A stretch of 64,000 nucleotides of DNA from Phyllostachys edulis (Eukaryota; Streptophyta; Magnoliopsida; Poales; Poaceae): the NCBI GenBank assembly GCA_036346405.1, contig CM070546.1:108444826-108508825 (forward strand). Direction: 5' to 3'. Shown here piece after piece: positions 32,955 through 45,187 of the stretch. The notes beneath the pieces were generated by a model. It did no database searches. It was not told the origin of the DNA and saw only the letters and a list, made by a program, of their open reading frames with translations. How positions within the stretch are numbered: position 1 is the first letter of the stretch; each line of letters starts with the position of its first letter. The position numbers and the translations under genes were made by a program.

Positions 32955-34473
32955 AGCAAGCATTAATAGCAAAGAATGCAGTGGATGACTAACTCTAGTT
33001 GTTATCACATTTTCTAAGTCATCTCAATTTAGAAAATAATCATTAAAACATTTATTTGGCAGATTTTAATTCTGAAAACACTAACATTCACTCGGAGAGA
33101 AGAAAGACCCCCAGTGGTTCCCGTAGACTCCAATCCTGGAGACTGGCATGAATTCATGATTTGTATAGCACTGCGCAGCTTTGTACCACTTTACCCATAG
33201 CTACTCTGAGCTCTCTGTGAACTGGGTCCACCGCATTTCCTTTGATGCGGTTCCGAGATCAGAATACAGAACGTTTCCTAGGTTACGTGAATTAATTTCT
33301 CCACCCATTACCATCCGTCGGTGTTGACTCCGTCATCCACCGAGTTCGAGCAATGTTGGTTGGGGGCAGCTTCTATCCTGCACCCAACACTCCACCTTAG
33401 CGCTATAGCGCCTTGGATCCCCACTTAGGACTTCCCTACGGTCTGGGTTCCTCCATCACACTCACACATATATAACTTACCCATTGTGGAGAGCATAGTC
33501 ACGTAACAAGGTAACATTTTCTGCCCGCCGAAACGGGAAAATGGTTGGTACGGATTTTACGGCCTCTGACCGAGCAAGATTTTGTTGATCCTTATATTGT
33601 AACCATACGTAAAGGGTCCCACTGCCTTGCCTCATATCTTACCTGCCAAGGGCCCCCTTTACCAACCATAATAGCTTCATATTTCTTTCTTTCCTCATCC
33701 TTATCTCATATCATCAATTCTCTTTCATTCAAGTTCATGTTAATCATTTTTATCTCATTCATTCAATTTAGGTTTTGAGAAAACAATTTTGATGCAATAA
33801 ACATAATAGTGCGAGATACGGTTTACATTTAAAATAGCTATATTTATGTTCAAGAGGGTCGCTTGCCTTCGTATGCGTAGGACGGAGTTAGTCTTGTGAA
33901 ACTTCGGGTCAAGCTGCTTCGGCGCCGGTAGGAGCGTTAAATGCAGTAACAAAAGCGGATCTGAATAATATAAGTAAATACGTAGTGGATTTTTGAGTGA
34001 TACATACTAATTAAGTTAGTGACTACTAAGGGTTAGCACAAATTAATTTAGATAAACACTTTTCGAGATCTACACTAAGTTAGCACTTAATCCAAATCGT
34101 TCTATCATCAACGCGTACTACGAGTCGACAACCCGCGGTCCACGCTTGACGGATTAAACTAACAAAATTAACTAGCTCAAGCTACCGGAATAGATGCTAG
34201 TAACTCACAATACTGCTACACGAGCTGGACAAATATTAATGACAGAACTAACGACTATTCGCTCTATCTAGCAAGATTAATACACAATTTAAGGCAATTT
34301 AGTTACTAGACGAGATCTAAGTCAAATTATTTAGCAGCAATAAAATCAACATCTAACCGTTAACTAACTGGTAACAGCTACTGATTAAGCACAAAAAAAA
34401 ACGACAATTAAATTAAGGGCTACACAAAAATTCCAATTCCCTTCTAATCTAATTCCTAATTTCTACCCTCCCC

Positions 34474-34476
<3 letters not shown>

Positions 34477-34514
<38 letters not shown>
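34477..34514. repeat. (TC)19 microsatellite
   Basis: An uninterrupted dinucleotide run of 38 bases inside the solo LTR. Confidence 0.97.
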
Positions 34515-34517
<3 letters not shown>

Positions 34518-36203
34518 TCTCTCTCTAACCCCACCCGGCCGAAGACCACACACGCACACACGCCCAAACCCACACACGCACACAACATCACCCCACAGCC
34601 TCATCTCCTTCTTCTCCCCAAATCTCACCTCTCTCTTAAAACTCTCTCTCCACTCTCCAACCAAGCTGCCAGGAGGGTGAGCCCCTGGCTCGGCCCGCCA
34701 TTGCCATCCCTATCCTGCCGTCAGCCCATCGCCGTCTGCCGCCTTCGCCGCCTCCGCCCGCCGCCTAGCTCCTCGGTCCGCGCCCTCTCCCGGTGCCGCC
34801 ACCTCGGTCCGCTCCACGAGGGTTGCCATGGCCCGCCACGCCGCCTCGGTCTCATGTTGCTCCCTCAAGCCGCTGCCCAAGGGTGCCTCGGCCCGCCTCC
34901 ACCGACTCAAGGTGCCATGGGCCTTGTTGCTAGCTCTCCGTCGGCTCCTCCTCATGGCGCTGGCCAAGGCAGCGCCACCGCCGATCTTTGCTCAGATCCG
35001 TGGCTCGGCCTCCCGGTCGCCGGCGCTGCTCACAGAGTCTACTTCTACTACTACTCTAAGCTCGATCTAGGTGCTCAAGTACTGATGGTTGATGATGCAT
35101 GATGCTTACTGAGAGGTATCCATTTTATTGCTTGAGGATGGGTGGCTTACTGATTATTGGAGACTGAAAAGGGTTTGAGCTCAAGATTTGCAGGGGGTTG
35201 GTCGCTGATTGATGGAATTGACGATGAGGATGGCGATGGTGCTGCAGAGACCTCCTAGGCGTGGCCGTGCTCCGGGCTCCTTACTCCCTGCTTGCGGTTC
35301 TTCCTGGCTTGCTGCTGCTAGGAGGAATCGAAAGGTGAGTAATGGATGATGATAAAGGGTTGAGAATGGAAATGAGGGAAAGGGGGAAAGAATGCTTGTG
35401 CAGGGGGGTGGAATGTGTGCTTTGCTGCCATGGGGGGTGAACCTTTGTGCTACCTGGGGAATGCATGTTGTGAGCTTGTGCTACCAGGGAGGCGAATGTA
35501 TGCGTGCGAGCTTGATTCTTTTATTTTCGAAGCTGGGGAATGCTGCTGTTTAGCAAAAGGGGAATGGGGGGATGAATGTTGTGGGCTGCCTGGGGGGAAT
35601 GTATGTTGCTTGCTGTTTTTGCGGAGCTGGGGGTGTATTCTTGTTGCTCCAAGGGAGATGCATGCTTGTGGCTGCTTGACCAGAAGAACAGAAAGGAAGA
35701 AGGGAATACTGAGCTGCTTTTGAATGGGTTACTATGCCATGCTGCCCAGGAAGGAATACTACTAATTCTCTAAATTGCTTGATGTAATGATCCTATTGTA
35801 AACCATTCTATTTTTTGATTGATGTATACTTGAATGTAAACTTATGCATGTATTGATATGATGATCAAATGAAATTGGAAATGCAAACTTGATTATGAGT
35901 TGATACTACTATCGAAATGATGACTGATGAATGAGACTCGTTATTGATTGCTGAGATTGAATGGATGCTTGAAATGCATGAATGACGTGATGACGCGATG
36001 ATGTGATAATGGGTTAACGGTTTGGCGACTAGAGATGGTCACGCTCGTGAAACGAAACTCACTAACGAACGCGCTGACTACAACTAACGGTTTAACGACG
36101 ATCGCAAAACCAACATAAGTTTACCGATAAAGCGAGGTTAATTACGCTAACTAATGATTACAAATACGCGATTAAAACTAATTATGCGGGTTCTCACAAG
36201 GTT

Positions 36204-37893
36204 CAACTAAGATCTAGACTTTGTTTCTTTCAAAATTTTCAAGCTCTTCATGCATGGCATTGACCCAAGAGGAATCAAATAAAGCATGGGTGACATCTCA
36301 GGGTTCAAAAGACGCGACAAAAGCAGAATGTGCATGAGAATCTGGAGAGATAAACCTAGAGCGAGTGACTCGCTCATGAAGATCCCTAATCATCTGCTCA
36401 GATGGATGCTGTCGCTGAATGTGAAGAGGAGGTCCTGGTGCAGAAGTGGCCTCTATATCATGAGCTGTGGAGGCAGGAGTAGAGCCACTCACATCGTCGG
36501 TGAAGGTAGGAGGAGGCTGCTCAGCTAAAACTAGAGAAGTAGAAGCAGGCTCTCCAACCATCTCAGAAGTGACTAGAGGATGAATTGGGTCCTCATCCTC
36601 AGAGTCGTCATCGACGAAGATACTCTCAGCAACATGTGTACCTGCATCATCGGGTTTAGTACCAGGACTAGCCTCATCAAAAGTGACTTCGTAAGTCTCA
36701 ACAATTTTGTTAGTATCCAAATTAAATACACGATAGCCACGAGAATGAGCAGGATATCCAAGAAATATGCCATCAGAACATCTTGATTCAAATTTATCCA
36801 GGTTGCCATGTTTAAGAATAAAGCATTTGCAACCAAAAATCTTGAAATGAGAGACTTTAGGCCTATGACCAAATCTAAGCTCAAAAGAAGTCTTGCCTAT
36901 GACAAATCTCAAGAACACCCTATTGGATACATAGCAAGCAGTAGAGATTGCCTCAGCCCAAAATCTCCTAGGAGTGTTATGCTCATCTAGCATGGTCCTG
37001 GCCATCTCTACAAGGGTCCTGTTCTTCCTCTCTACAACACCATTCTGCTGGGGAACTCTAGGTGAAGAGAACTGGTACTCAAGTCCCCTATCAGTGCAGA
37101 AAGTGGCAAAGGAAGAGTTCTTAAATTATATCCCATTGTCACTCCTAATGGCTCTCAAAGCTCCAGGAAGGTCAACAGTTAGTCTAAGGACCAATTATCT
37201 AAAATAGCCAAAAGCCTCGTCCTTAGAAACCAGAAAATAAACCCATGAATACCTAGAGAAACCATCCACAATCACAAGCACATACCATTTTCCACTTGCA
37301 AACTGAACTCTAGAAAGGCCGACAGTGTCTAAGTGCAAGAGCTGACCTGGTCCATCAGTCATCACTAAAGTAAGAGGTGGATGAGAAGCAGAAACCATCT
37401 TACCATATCTACAGGGTGTGCACACTAGGTCTCTAACAGCCTTTAGCTTAGGCAAACCTCTAATCAAATCCTTGCAACTGACTCTAGTCAAATGGTCAAA
37501 GCCTATGTCTCCAAGTATACGATGCCACAAAACTAGATCATGAGAGTCAGAAGCCACAAGACATCTAGGACTGGAAGCAGAAGAGACACTAAAATCAGCA
37601 CAAAAGATCCTCTCAAACCTAGTGATCCCAAAAACATGCTCACCCGAGGAGTCTAGAACTCTATACTCACCACTTTTGAACCTCACTTCCAGACCCTCAT
37701 CAAGAAGCTGAGAAACAGATAGCAAATTATACCTCAGCTTAATCACCAAAGCGACGTCCTTAAGCATGAACTTGTTGTTGACGCGCACTGTGCCCTTGGC
37801 TGTCACGGTCCCAGTAGAAGCATCCCCAAATGTGATCAATTCATTGCCGGATGCACATGTGAGGGAGGAGAACCATCTAGAATCTCCAGTCAT
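36204..37893 (-). pseudogene. copia B protease to integrase and RT linker
   Basis: The minus frame starts just after the protease active site, WLVDSGCSRHMTGD (coding to about 37940), with intact Asp-Ser-Gly. Then LKDVALVIKLRYNLLSVSQL, the GAG-pre-integrase zinc region (LWHRILGDIGFDHL), and the integrase core (LLHLDTVGLSRVQF, VIVDGFSRYSWVYF). Stops occur at 37195-37150. The second catalytic region (SDNG) and FATFCTDRG follow, then RRFWAEAISTACYVSNR and GIFLGYPAHSRGYRVFNLD. The acidic linker runs into RT (SSWVNAMHEELENFERNKV, with stops). It parallels copia A residue for residue where both exist. Function would be polyprotein cleavage and DNA integration; it is inactive because of several stops. 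Confidence 0.92.
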
Positions 37894-38989
37894 GTGTCGA
37901 GAACACCCGGAGTCAACAAGCCAAATGTCCTCCTTCCTCGCACGACGGACCTACAAGGCATAAGCAGGGAACATCTGTCCCTCAATACTGGGGTTAGTGA
38001 TAAAAGACTTGGGAATCCAGTACTGAGCCACACAATGCTTAGGAACAACAGAAGAAGCAGCAATAAAATGGTTAGAGGGATAATCATAAGAATGCACACG
38101 AGCAACACCTAGACCTCTCCGAGTCAACCTACCAAAAGATCGGTACTCCCCCTATCTAGATGCTACCTATGGTCTCTCCTCATGATATCCTAACCCAAAA
38201 TGTTGTCTAGAGCCACCAAAAGAGTCAAAGAAGTCATCTACGAACCTAGTCCTATGTCTAGCAGGAAAGACAGGCTGCCTGGCTCTAGAGACTGTCACAG
38301 ATAAGGGAACTCCTCTAATGGTCCTCAAGGCACTCATCCTCTCCTTCCTCTCAATCTTGGCTCTACGAAAGCAGAACTCAACGATGTGACAATCCTTCTT
38401 GCAGAAGGTGCAATGGTACTTGACCTTTTGAGGGGTCTGACCTGATAAAGTTGAAGCACCTGTCTTGCTTGAAGGGGTTTGGGCAAAACCTGCAGATCTA
38501 AAAACTATCTTAGATGGCTCAGGAGGTTCTACCTCAAACATGCCACTCTCAACAGCTCTCACAATCTTAGGTGGATGGTTCTTGGATTGCTCTAGGGCAT
38601 TAAAACCTAGGCATCTATTCTTCACACTCACCTTAGATTGATCAAGAATCATGTTAAGGTTCTTCTTCCCACTAGAAAATCTCTCAAGAGTCTTTTTGAG
38701 GTAATCATTTTCTTTGGCTAAGTCCTTACAGGTAACACACCTATTTGACTTGATTGTCCTAGCAAGCTTTTCTTTAACAAGAGCTACTGCAACCCTTAAA
38801 GCCTCACAAGACACACAAAAAGCATTCTCAATCCTACTCACTTGCTCTTTGAATTTGACTCTAAACGCCTCTTGTATCTCATCTAAATTTATCCCAACTT
38901 CAGTACAAAAAGCACAAGAAGCAGAATCAACAACTTTCTTGGATGCAGTTATGGACATGGATTGTTCAATTTTAGCTTTCTCCTCTAGA
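37894..38989 (-). pseudogene. copia B gag C-terminal extension and protease start
   Basis: An open frame at 38167-38958 encodes a coiled-coil-like, Cys-pair-rich extension (CAFCTEVG, CVSCEALR, CVTCKDLA repeated at about 30-residue spacing). A second zinc-knuckle-like site, YHCTFCKKDCHIVEFC, follows. An Arg-rich tail leads to the protease (DSG near 37,915). A stop at about 38,165 separates it from protease. The regular CxxC pairs resemble those of the gag segment at 44.7-45.2 kb, from which it is separated by element D. Such extended gag is typical of SIRE-like copia (inference). Confidence 0.85.
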
Positions 38990-38994
38990 GTCTT

Positions 38995-40230
38995 TGATAC
39001 AGATACAGAAACACTTAGTACTTTTCAGTTAAATATATTATTTGACTGGAAAGAATTATTGAGCCGCATTAAATATTACCAGGTGAACTCTAATTTAATT
39101 CGATCTTTAATTATCATACTTAGAGACACAAAGCTACTACTATTTTATTTAATTATATGCAGTCATATATATGATCTGTACAAGCCTACAGTGAAGATGC
39201 GCTTCGAAGACCCTGAAGGAATACATATATCATTTCTTATATTCGGAGTTCAGCCGCGGAAGGAGCAATCGAATTTATCTTGTGCACCCAAACAATCAGA
39301 GTCGAGGACGACTCCTTTTCAAGATAGGAAGGATGATGAGGACATCCCGATTGGACCAATTATTACAAACCACGAGCCAAAAAGATTAACCAACAGGTGA
39401 ACTCGCTCTTAGTTGAATTTGGTTTTTATTTACATAAGAACTGGTTACTACCTAATGCTAGTACTTTAATTGTTCTCAGGTTTATGCGTGAGGAAAAGCA
39501 CCAAGGAGCAGCTCCTGTCAATTGCTAGCAAAGAGAGAAATCAATGCATGCATGTGTGTTACGGTCAAGTGCATGCATGTGTGTCAAGATAAAGAAATAA
39601 AGAAAGCAAGGAATGCATCCATGTGTGTTACATGAGAAGTTTTAGAAAAAAAGGCTCAGGAAGAAAGCTAATGTTGGTGCATGCAAGATACGCACACAAC
39701 AAGGAGTACGTGGAGGAGTTGGCTGTACCAACCGAACCAAAGGATGCATGGACCGAATCAATTAATGGACTCCAATCGGTGCATGGCATGCATGTTGTAC
39801 CAACCGAACCAATTTAGGTTAATAGTGTGCGGGTGTTTTGGGTGAAACCGAGTAGGATCCCGTAGCCAACCGGCCCTAGAGACTATATAATTAGATGTAT
39901 TTACTTTTGAGAAGAGCACCATGAATATGAATCTATTATTTTGAGAGAGAGCTATATGCTTGTTCTTCCTAGGGTTTGACACACAGTGCAACCTAGAGGG
40001 GAATTGGGCGTTCTCAACCCCGTTGTTCTTGTGATTCCTTGTGTTTTGCAGGAGCAGCGACACGTCTGCTTTGTGTGGTCGGTGAAGCGGGATCACGGCG
40101 TGTGGTTAGGCGAATTCTTTTGTCGCGGTTCTTTGTTTTAGCGATGGTTGGCGCCATCGGTTCGTCAGGTTGCACGGATCCAAAGTTATGAACGATCCTA
40201 CATCGTGAAGATCGGGCATCCCCCGCATCA
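38995..40230 (+). repeat. 5' LTR of element D
   Basis: 1,236 bp, TG...CA, nearly identical to the 3' copy. A frame in both copies encodes DPEGIHISFLIFGVQPRKE followed by a Ser/Asp-rich stretch (DRKDDEDIPIGPI), which looks like a relic of coding absorbed into the LTR. Confidence 0.93.
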
Positions 40231-41477
40231 TCTTGGTATCAGAACATCGGTTACCACGGTAGGATCAATTACCCGTAGTTAGATTTATTTTTCCTACCCT
40301 ATACACAAAAAGCCCCAAAAAAATCATTTAGCCCGTAGTTCGATCTGATTTTTTTTGTGAGTTTGGTTAGATCTCGATCCATTAGAAATTGTGTTTAGTC
40401 GCTGATCTCTAATTCCTTTGCGTAGCTTTAATCTCTTGTTTCCAATTTGTTAGTCGGTACCCCCAAAAAAAAAACCAAGCAGCCCGGCTTCAACAGCACC
40501 TGTAATTGCTACAGTACCTCGGTGGCTACAGTAGCCCGACCTGCTACAGTGCCAGGGGAGAGGGAAAAAACCAGCTACGTTATTGCTACAGTGTCACAAT
40601 TTACTGTTCATGATACAATACGGTACACAAAAAAAACCTTTCGTGCATATTTTTTTTATTGTGAGCCAATTCAATCCTTTGCGAATACTTTGCTCCTATT
40701 GAGACTAGCTTGTTGATATTGCTCTAGGGCTGCTCTTTTTCATCTCATTGCACAATCTAGCTGGAGAGTTTTTGCTGTACCTAATAGACTTGTGCTGCTC
40801 TTTGTGAACCTTTTTGTTGGCCGAGTACCAAAAAAAAATAGAAAAAAAAATAGAGGAGAAAAAAAAACAAAAAAAAGAGACAAAAAAAAAGAGATAGAGA
40901 AAAAAAAAATAAAAAAGTGCTTGGCTGACATTGTTTTGTGAGCACACCTAGAATGTATCTATTTTTCAGATTGTGCTATGTCATTGTTTTGAGCAATCTT
41001 GTGCCTTGTTTTATCTCATTGAGCAATTAGCTAGCGTCTCTCTATAACTTGTGCAATAAGAGCTAGTTGTTCATCACTTATATATTTTAGCTCATTCCTT
41101 TGATTGCACTAAGTTCCACCATCTTTGCGTGTGAGTTGCTTTGTTCTTCACTTATATCTTAAGATCAGCAACTAGGCATTGAATTCTAGTTTGGACTGTT
41201 ACCTAGCTTTACAATATCTAGAAATTTTAGATTGCATAGGTAAACATTTTCCCTCCAAGCTCCACAAATAAGCCATTGTCTAACAGTACTTGTGCAATTG
41301 AATTCGCTTAATCTATCACCTTGTATTGTCTACCGTCACCAAAGTGCGTGCAGCTCTTCAATTCCATCAAGGACGCATAAGAACTTCGGTCGGTAAGAGA
41401 AGGTGAGATTGAGTGATTTCCACAAATAAAAACTTTCACATCCACATATATAGTTTGTCTTTGCTTTGTTACTAACC
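40231..41477 (+). other. PBS and leader of element D
   Basis: TTGGTATCAGAACATCGG starts immediately after the LTR (tRNA-Met-like primer site, 40233-40250). The leader includes four GCTACAGT words at 40,505-40,590 and a purine/A-rich low-complexity tract at 40,829-40,917. No coding is recognised before the ATG at 41478. Confidence 0.8.
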
Positions 41478-42524
41478 ATGGCAGATCGCGAGTATACATA
41501 TATTCCCTTCTATGGTAGTAAGGATCCAGAGGAGTATCTTGAGTGGGTACAAGACATGGAGGTCGAGTTTGAATCCTAGAAGTTCGAATCAGAAGCCAAG
41601 GAAGTGAGAGTGGCCACTTTGTTTTTTGAGGACTATGCCTCTAGTTGGTGGCGACAACTAAGTGGGAAACGACTCATTACATCTTGGGTCAAATTAAAAG
41701 GGGCCATGAGAAGAGAATTTGTTCCATCCTATTATGAGTAGGAACTACTACGCCATGTGGAGAGCATTGCTCAAGGATGCAAAGATGTCCAAGATTATTA
41801 TGATGAGCTAACTCATGCAATGCGTCGTGCCAATATCACTAGTGCATCTCAAGAAAAGAAATACTTCAAAGCAGGCTTGAATTTTCAGATCGTTGCTGCA
41901 CTTCAAGATAAATATTTTTGTAGTCTGCAAGATCTTGTGAAATATGCTATGAAGGTGGAAAAGAGACTTAAAAGCATGCACGCATATCAATTAAATCTGC
42001 GCCGACTCTTTAGTTCTCATTCATCCATTGGTTTGTCACTTAAGAAGATCGTCAAGCATGGAGATTCTTCTTCGGCCAAGGAGATGAGTAGTGCTGCCCT
42101 GTCACAACCCGCAGTACATGAGGAGATCGTGGTTGATGGCAATTGCGCCATTGCTGGCCCACGATTAATGGAAGATAAGATGTTTCAAAACCCATGTGAG
42201 GATGAGAGCCACATAGCCAAATTGAGTGAGAGTGTTGAAAATTGTGAGCTGTGTGATTCCACCATATGTGAGGTTCAGAGCATCCAATTTGAGAGTGTGA
42301 GGGATACACCAAAAGAAATGAGTGAAGTAGAAGATAGTAAAAGTGAGGTTGTTGTTGAAATTAATAATTTACTCTCTACATCTAGTGTTGTTTCTCACAT
42401 TATGCAGGTTGATATTAAAGAAGACGAGTTGAAGTTTCAACAACCAGCACCGTTGGAAGTAAAAGACGAGGAGATAACCACGGTTGGGGATGGAGTGCTT
42501 GCTACCCCCATGGTTTCAGCATGA
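41478..42524 (+). pseudogene. element D gag-like protein, two in-frame stops
   Basis: ATG at 41478 in a good context (ACCATGG). Residues 1-90 carry the gypsy-type gag start (PFYGSKDPEEYLEWVQDMEV, FFEDYASSWWRQL) with TAG stops at 41577 and 41739. The same frame then stays open: YYDELTHAMRRANITS and DLVKYAMKVEKRLK complete the retrotransposon-gag domain. Without those stops the product would be about 348 residues. No zinc knuckle is present. The C-terminal half is acidic with no known domain. Its end overlaps the next ORF by 41 bases in another frame, so a frameshift, programmed or mutational, may join them. Confidence 0.85.
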
Positions 42525-43428
42525 AGATTTGATACCTACAACACCTACAACAACTGAGGAGGACGTTAAAGGTAACAATAATGGTGTTGAATTGAATATT
42601 CATCAAGAAGAGGTAAGTACGAGTGAGAACTCTAGTATTCCTTTGAATATTCCACATGCTGAATTTAATGCGCCTAATTTACGTAATGTGGAATTGATTA
42701 CTCATGATAAAGTTCTTACTAGAATATACCATGATGATTCTTTATGCTATATCATGTTCGATGAACCCATAGAGCTATCTAGTGTGATCGAGAGAGTTTC
42801 TGAAATTGCATGTTCAAAATCACTAGCTAGTACCTACACCTCCACTTATAAATTTAATTTGATTGGAGAATATGGTGTAGACAACAAGTTTCATGTTTAT
42901 CGAATATGCATTACCCGTGACAAGCGTGCTGAATTAAAATTGCTTGTTTTGGACAAACCATCTTTTGGACAATATCATGATCACTTAGAGGTGAGTATAA
43001 ATAGGAGTGCCTACTGTTTGGAAAGATTTATAAAGCCTACTTGGTCATCTTTTGTTGAACAATCATGTATAAGAAATGAGAGTAGCGCAATTGAAGCATG
43101 GAAGGCACAAACCATTTTCTCATCTCCATTACATAAAACCGATGTTGTAAAGTCGAAATATGATTATATGAGCCACTTGTATACATTAGAAAATGATTTT
43201 AGTCTGTCCATAAATAATTTGCATACATGCTTACAAAAGTCGAAGACGACTTCTTTTCACGGGTGGGGGAATAATGTGGATGAAAGGAGTGTTGAGATGA
43301 ATACATCACATCTATCTTATGGTTATTGTGCTGAATACATTGTGCAAAAGAAGCGGAACACTATAACAATTAACGATGAATACATATACCATGCATACAC
43401 GTTGTTTTCTTTGTTAAGCACATTTTGA
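42484..43428 (+). CDS. element D ORF2, unrecognised 314-residue protein
   Basis: Open from an internal ATG at 42484 to a stop at 43428, one frame away from the gag-like ORF. Composition is protein-like rather than random. The first 90 residues are Thr/Glu/Asn-rich and probably disordered. The rest has regular hydrophobic patterning (YHDDSLCYIMFDEPIELSSV, YGVDNKFHVYRICITRDK, WSSFVEQSCIRNESS). I see no protease DSG, RT YxDD, RNase H or integrase HHCC/DDE motif, no signal peptide and no membrane segment. It fills the space where pol would be. It might be a remnant of a longer gag polyprotein or an accessory ORF. The true start is uncertain because the upstream gag frame may continue into it by frameshift. 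Confidence 0.55.
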   Translation: MGMECLLPPWFQHEDLIPTTPTTTEEDVKGNNNGVELNIHQEEVSTSENSSIPLNIPHAEFNAPNLRNVELITHDKVLTRIYHDDSLCYIMFDEPIELSSVIERVSEIACSKSLASTYTSTYKFNLIGEYGVDNKFHVYRICITRDKRAELKLLVLDKPSFGQYHDHLEVSINRSAYCLERFIKPTWSSFVEQSCIRNESSAIEAWKAQTIFSSPLHKTDVVKSKYDYMSHLYTLENDFSLSINNLHTCLQKSKTTSFHGWGNNVDERSVEMNTSHLSYGYCAEYIVQKKRNTITINDEYIYHAYTLFSLLSTF

Positions 43429-43471
43429 GGTTATCAAAAGCCGAGGGCGGCTTTTCTTGAAGAAGGGAGGA
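43429..43471 (+). other. polypurine tract of element D
   Basis: GAAGAAGGGAGGA ends directly at the 3' LTR start, as required for plus-strand priming. Confidence 0.8.
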
Positions 43472-44708
43472 TGATCTGAATCTGAAACACTTAGTACTTT
43501 TCAGTTAAATATATTATTTGGTGGAAAGAATTATTGAGCCGCATTAAATATTACGGTGAACTCTAATTTAATTCGATCTTTAATTATCATACTTAGAGAC
43601 ACAGAGCTACTACTATTTTATTTAATTATATGCAGTCATATATATGATCTGTACAAGCCTCTGATGAAGATGCGCTTCGAAGACCCTGAAGGAATACATA
43701 TATCATTTCTTATATTCGGAGTTCAGCCGCGGAAGGAGCAATCGAATTTATCTTGTACACCCAAACAATCAGAGTCGAGGACGACTCCTTTTCAAGATAG
43801 GAAGGATGATGAGGACATTCCGATTGGACCAATTATTACACCGACATGAGCCAAAAAGATTAACCAACAGGTGAACTCGCTCTTAGTTGAATTTGGTTTT
43901 TATTTACATAAGAACTGGTTACTACCTAATGCTAGTACTTTAATTGTTCTCAGGTTTGTGTGTGAGGAAAAGCACCAAGGAGCAGCTCCTGTCAATTGCT
44001 AGCAAAGAGAGAAATCAATGCATGCATGTGTGTTACGGTCAAGTGCATGCATGTGTGTCAAGATAAAGAAATAAAGAAAGCAAGGAATGCATCCATGTGT
44101 GTTACGTGAGAAGTTTTAGAAAGAAAAAAAAGGCTCAGGAAGAAAGCTAATGTTGGTGCATGCAAGATACGCACACAGCAAGGAGTACGTGGAGGAGTTG
44201 GCTGTACCAACCGAACCAAAGGATGCATGGACCGAATCAATTAATGGACTCCAATCGGTGCATGGCATGCATGTTGTACCAACCGAACCAATTTAGGTTA
44301 ATAGTGTGCGGGTGTTTTGGGTGAAACCGAGCAGGATCCCGTAGCCAGCCGGCCCTAGAGACTATATAATTAGATGTATTTACTTTTGAGAAGAGCATCA
44401 TGAATATGAATCTATTATTTTGAGAGAGAGCTATATGCTTGTTCTTCTTAGGGTTTGACACACAATGCAATCTAGAGGGGAATTGGGCATTCTCAACCCC
44501 GTTGTTCTTGTGATTCCTTGTGTTTTGCAGGAGCAGCGACACGTCTGCTTTTGTGGTCGGTGAAGCGGGATCACGGCGTGTGGTTGGGCGAATTCTTTTG
44601 TTGCGAGTTCTTTGTTTTGTGATGGTTGGCGCCATCGGTTCGTCAGGTTGTACGAATCCAAAGTTATCAACGATCCTACATCGTGAAGATCGGGCATCCC
44701 CCGCATCA
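43472..44708 (+). repeat. 3' LTR of element D
   Basis: 1,237 bp. It differs from the 5' LTR by scattered substitutions and small indels, such as a 2-base loss near 43553 and AAAAGAAA additions near 44122. Confidence 0.93.
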
Positions 44709-44713
44709 GTCTT

Positions 44714-45187
44714 GTTTAGAGCTTCATTCTCCATTGTGAGTTTAAGGCAATTTTCACATGATGCAGATTTAGAATGAAGAACCATTTCAGTCATTTCTTT
44801 CATTCTAATCTTATTATCCTCACAATGAGAGCAAGTGTGACTAGCATCAAATTTCAGCAATTCTTTTGTAGCGCTATCCAATTTTAATTCAAGCAAAGCA
44901 CAATTTAAGCAAGGTAAAGGAATAGCATCTACAACAGTCACATCTAGAGCAACAGCATCCATGCACACATGACTAGACTTGAGATATTCTAGTTCATCAA
45001 GAGTATCTTTAAGTTGAATCGCAACAGAGGAATAAGCAGATTTTAGATTGGTCAATTCATTATGCAAGCTAGAGCAAGAATCACAAACATCAACAGGATT
45101 AGTGAATTTGAGCCTAACAACTTCTAGGTTCAAGTTATCAATCATGATGTCCTGTCTCTTAATCATTTTAGCTTGTTTTTTCAGTTT
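44714..45187 (-). pseudogene. copia B gag, Cys-pair-rich middle segment
   Basis: Minus frame MIKRQDIMIDNLNLEVVRLKF onward. A long helical stretch has CxxC pairs (CDSCSSLH, CLNCALLE, CSHCEDNK, CENCLKLT). It ends at ENEALNKT, where element D interrupts, and resumes at 38989. A TAA at 45188-45190 separates it from the gag N-terminal part. Confidence 0.88.

Larger units (their letters stand above)
32527..36198 (-). mobile_element. solo LTR (3,672 bp) in copia B, minus orientation
   Basis: Plus-strand ends are TGTGACGCCCCG and GGGTTCTCACA. AGGTT flanks both sides exactly (32522-32526, 36199-36203). The orientation is inferred from the hairpin at 32937, which has the same context (CTCAGCAAGC) as minus-oriented LTR2. 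It holds a TC microsatellite and a GC-rich stretch (34,680-35,070) with long but unrecognised frames. No retroviral coding is found. Confidence 0.92.
38995..44708 (+). mobile_element. element D: complete non-autonomous LTR retrotransposon (5,714 bp)
   Basis: It begins TGATACAGATACAG and ends CATCCCCCGCATCA, flanked by GTCTT on both sides (38990-38994, 44709-44713) within copia B gag. LTRs are 38995-40230 and 43472-44708. Inside are a tRNA-Met-type primer site, a 1.2 kb leader, a gag-like ORF, a second unrecognised ORF and a polypurine tract. I find no protease, RT, integrase or RNase H, so it would depend on another element. The LTRs differ at some tens of positions, so the insertion is not very recent. 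Family name unknown to me. Confidence 0.92.

Noticed and set aside
34677..35102. 141-residue Pro/Arg/Ser-rich frame in the 3.7 kb solo LTR
   Set aside because: Its GC-rich composition gives open frames on both strands; it lies wholly within a solo LTR with matching TSD and resembles no known protein.
40829..40947. Phe-rich minus frame resembling a membrane protein
   Set aside because: It is the complement of an A-rich low-complexity tract in the leader of element D.
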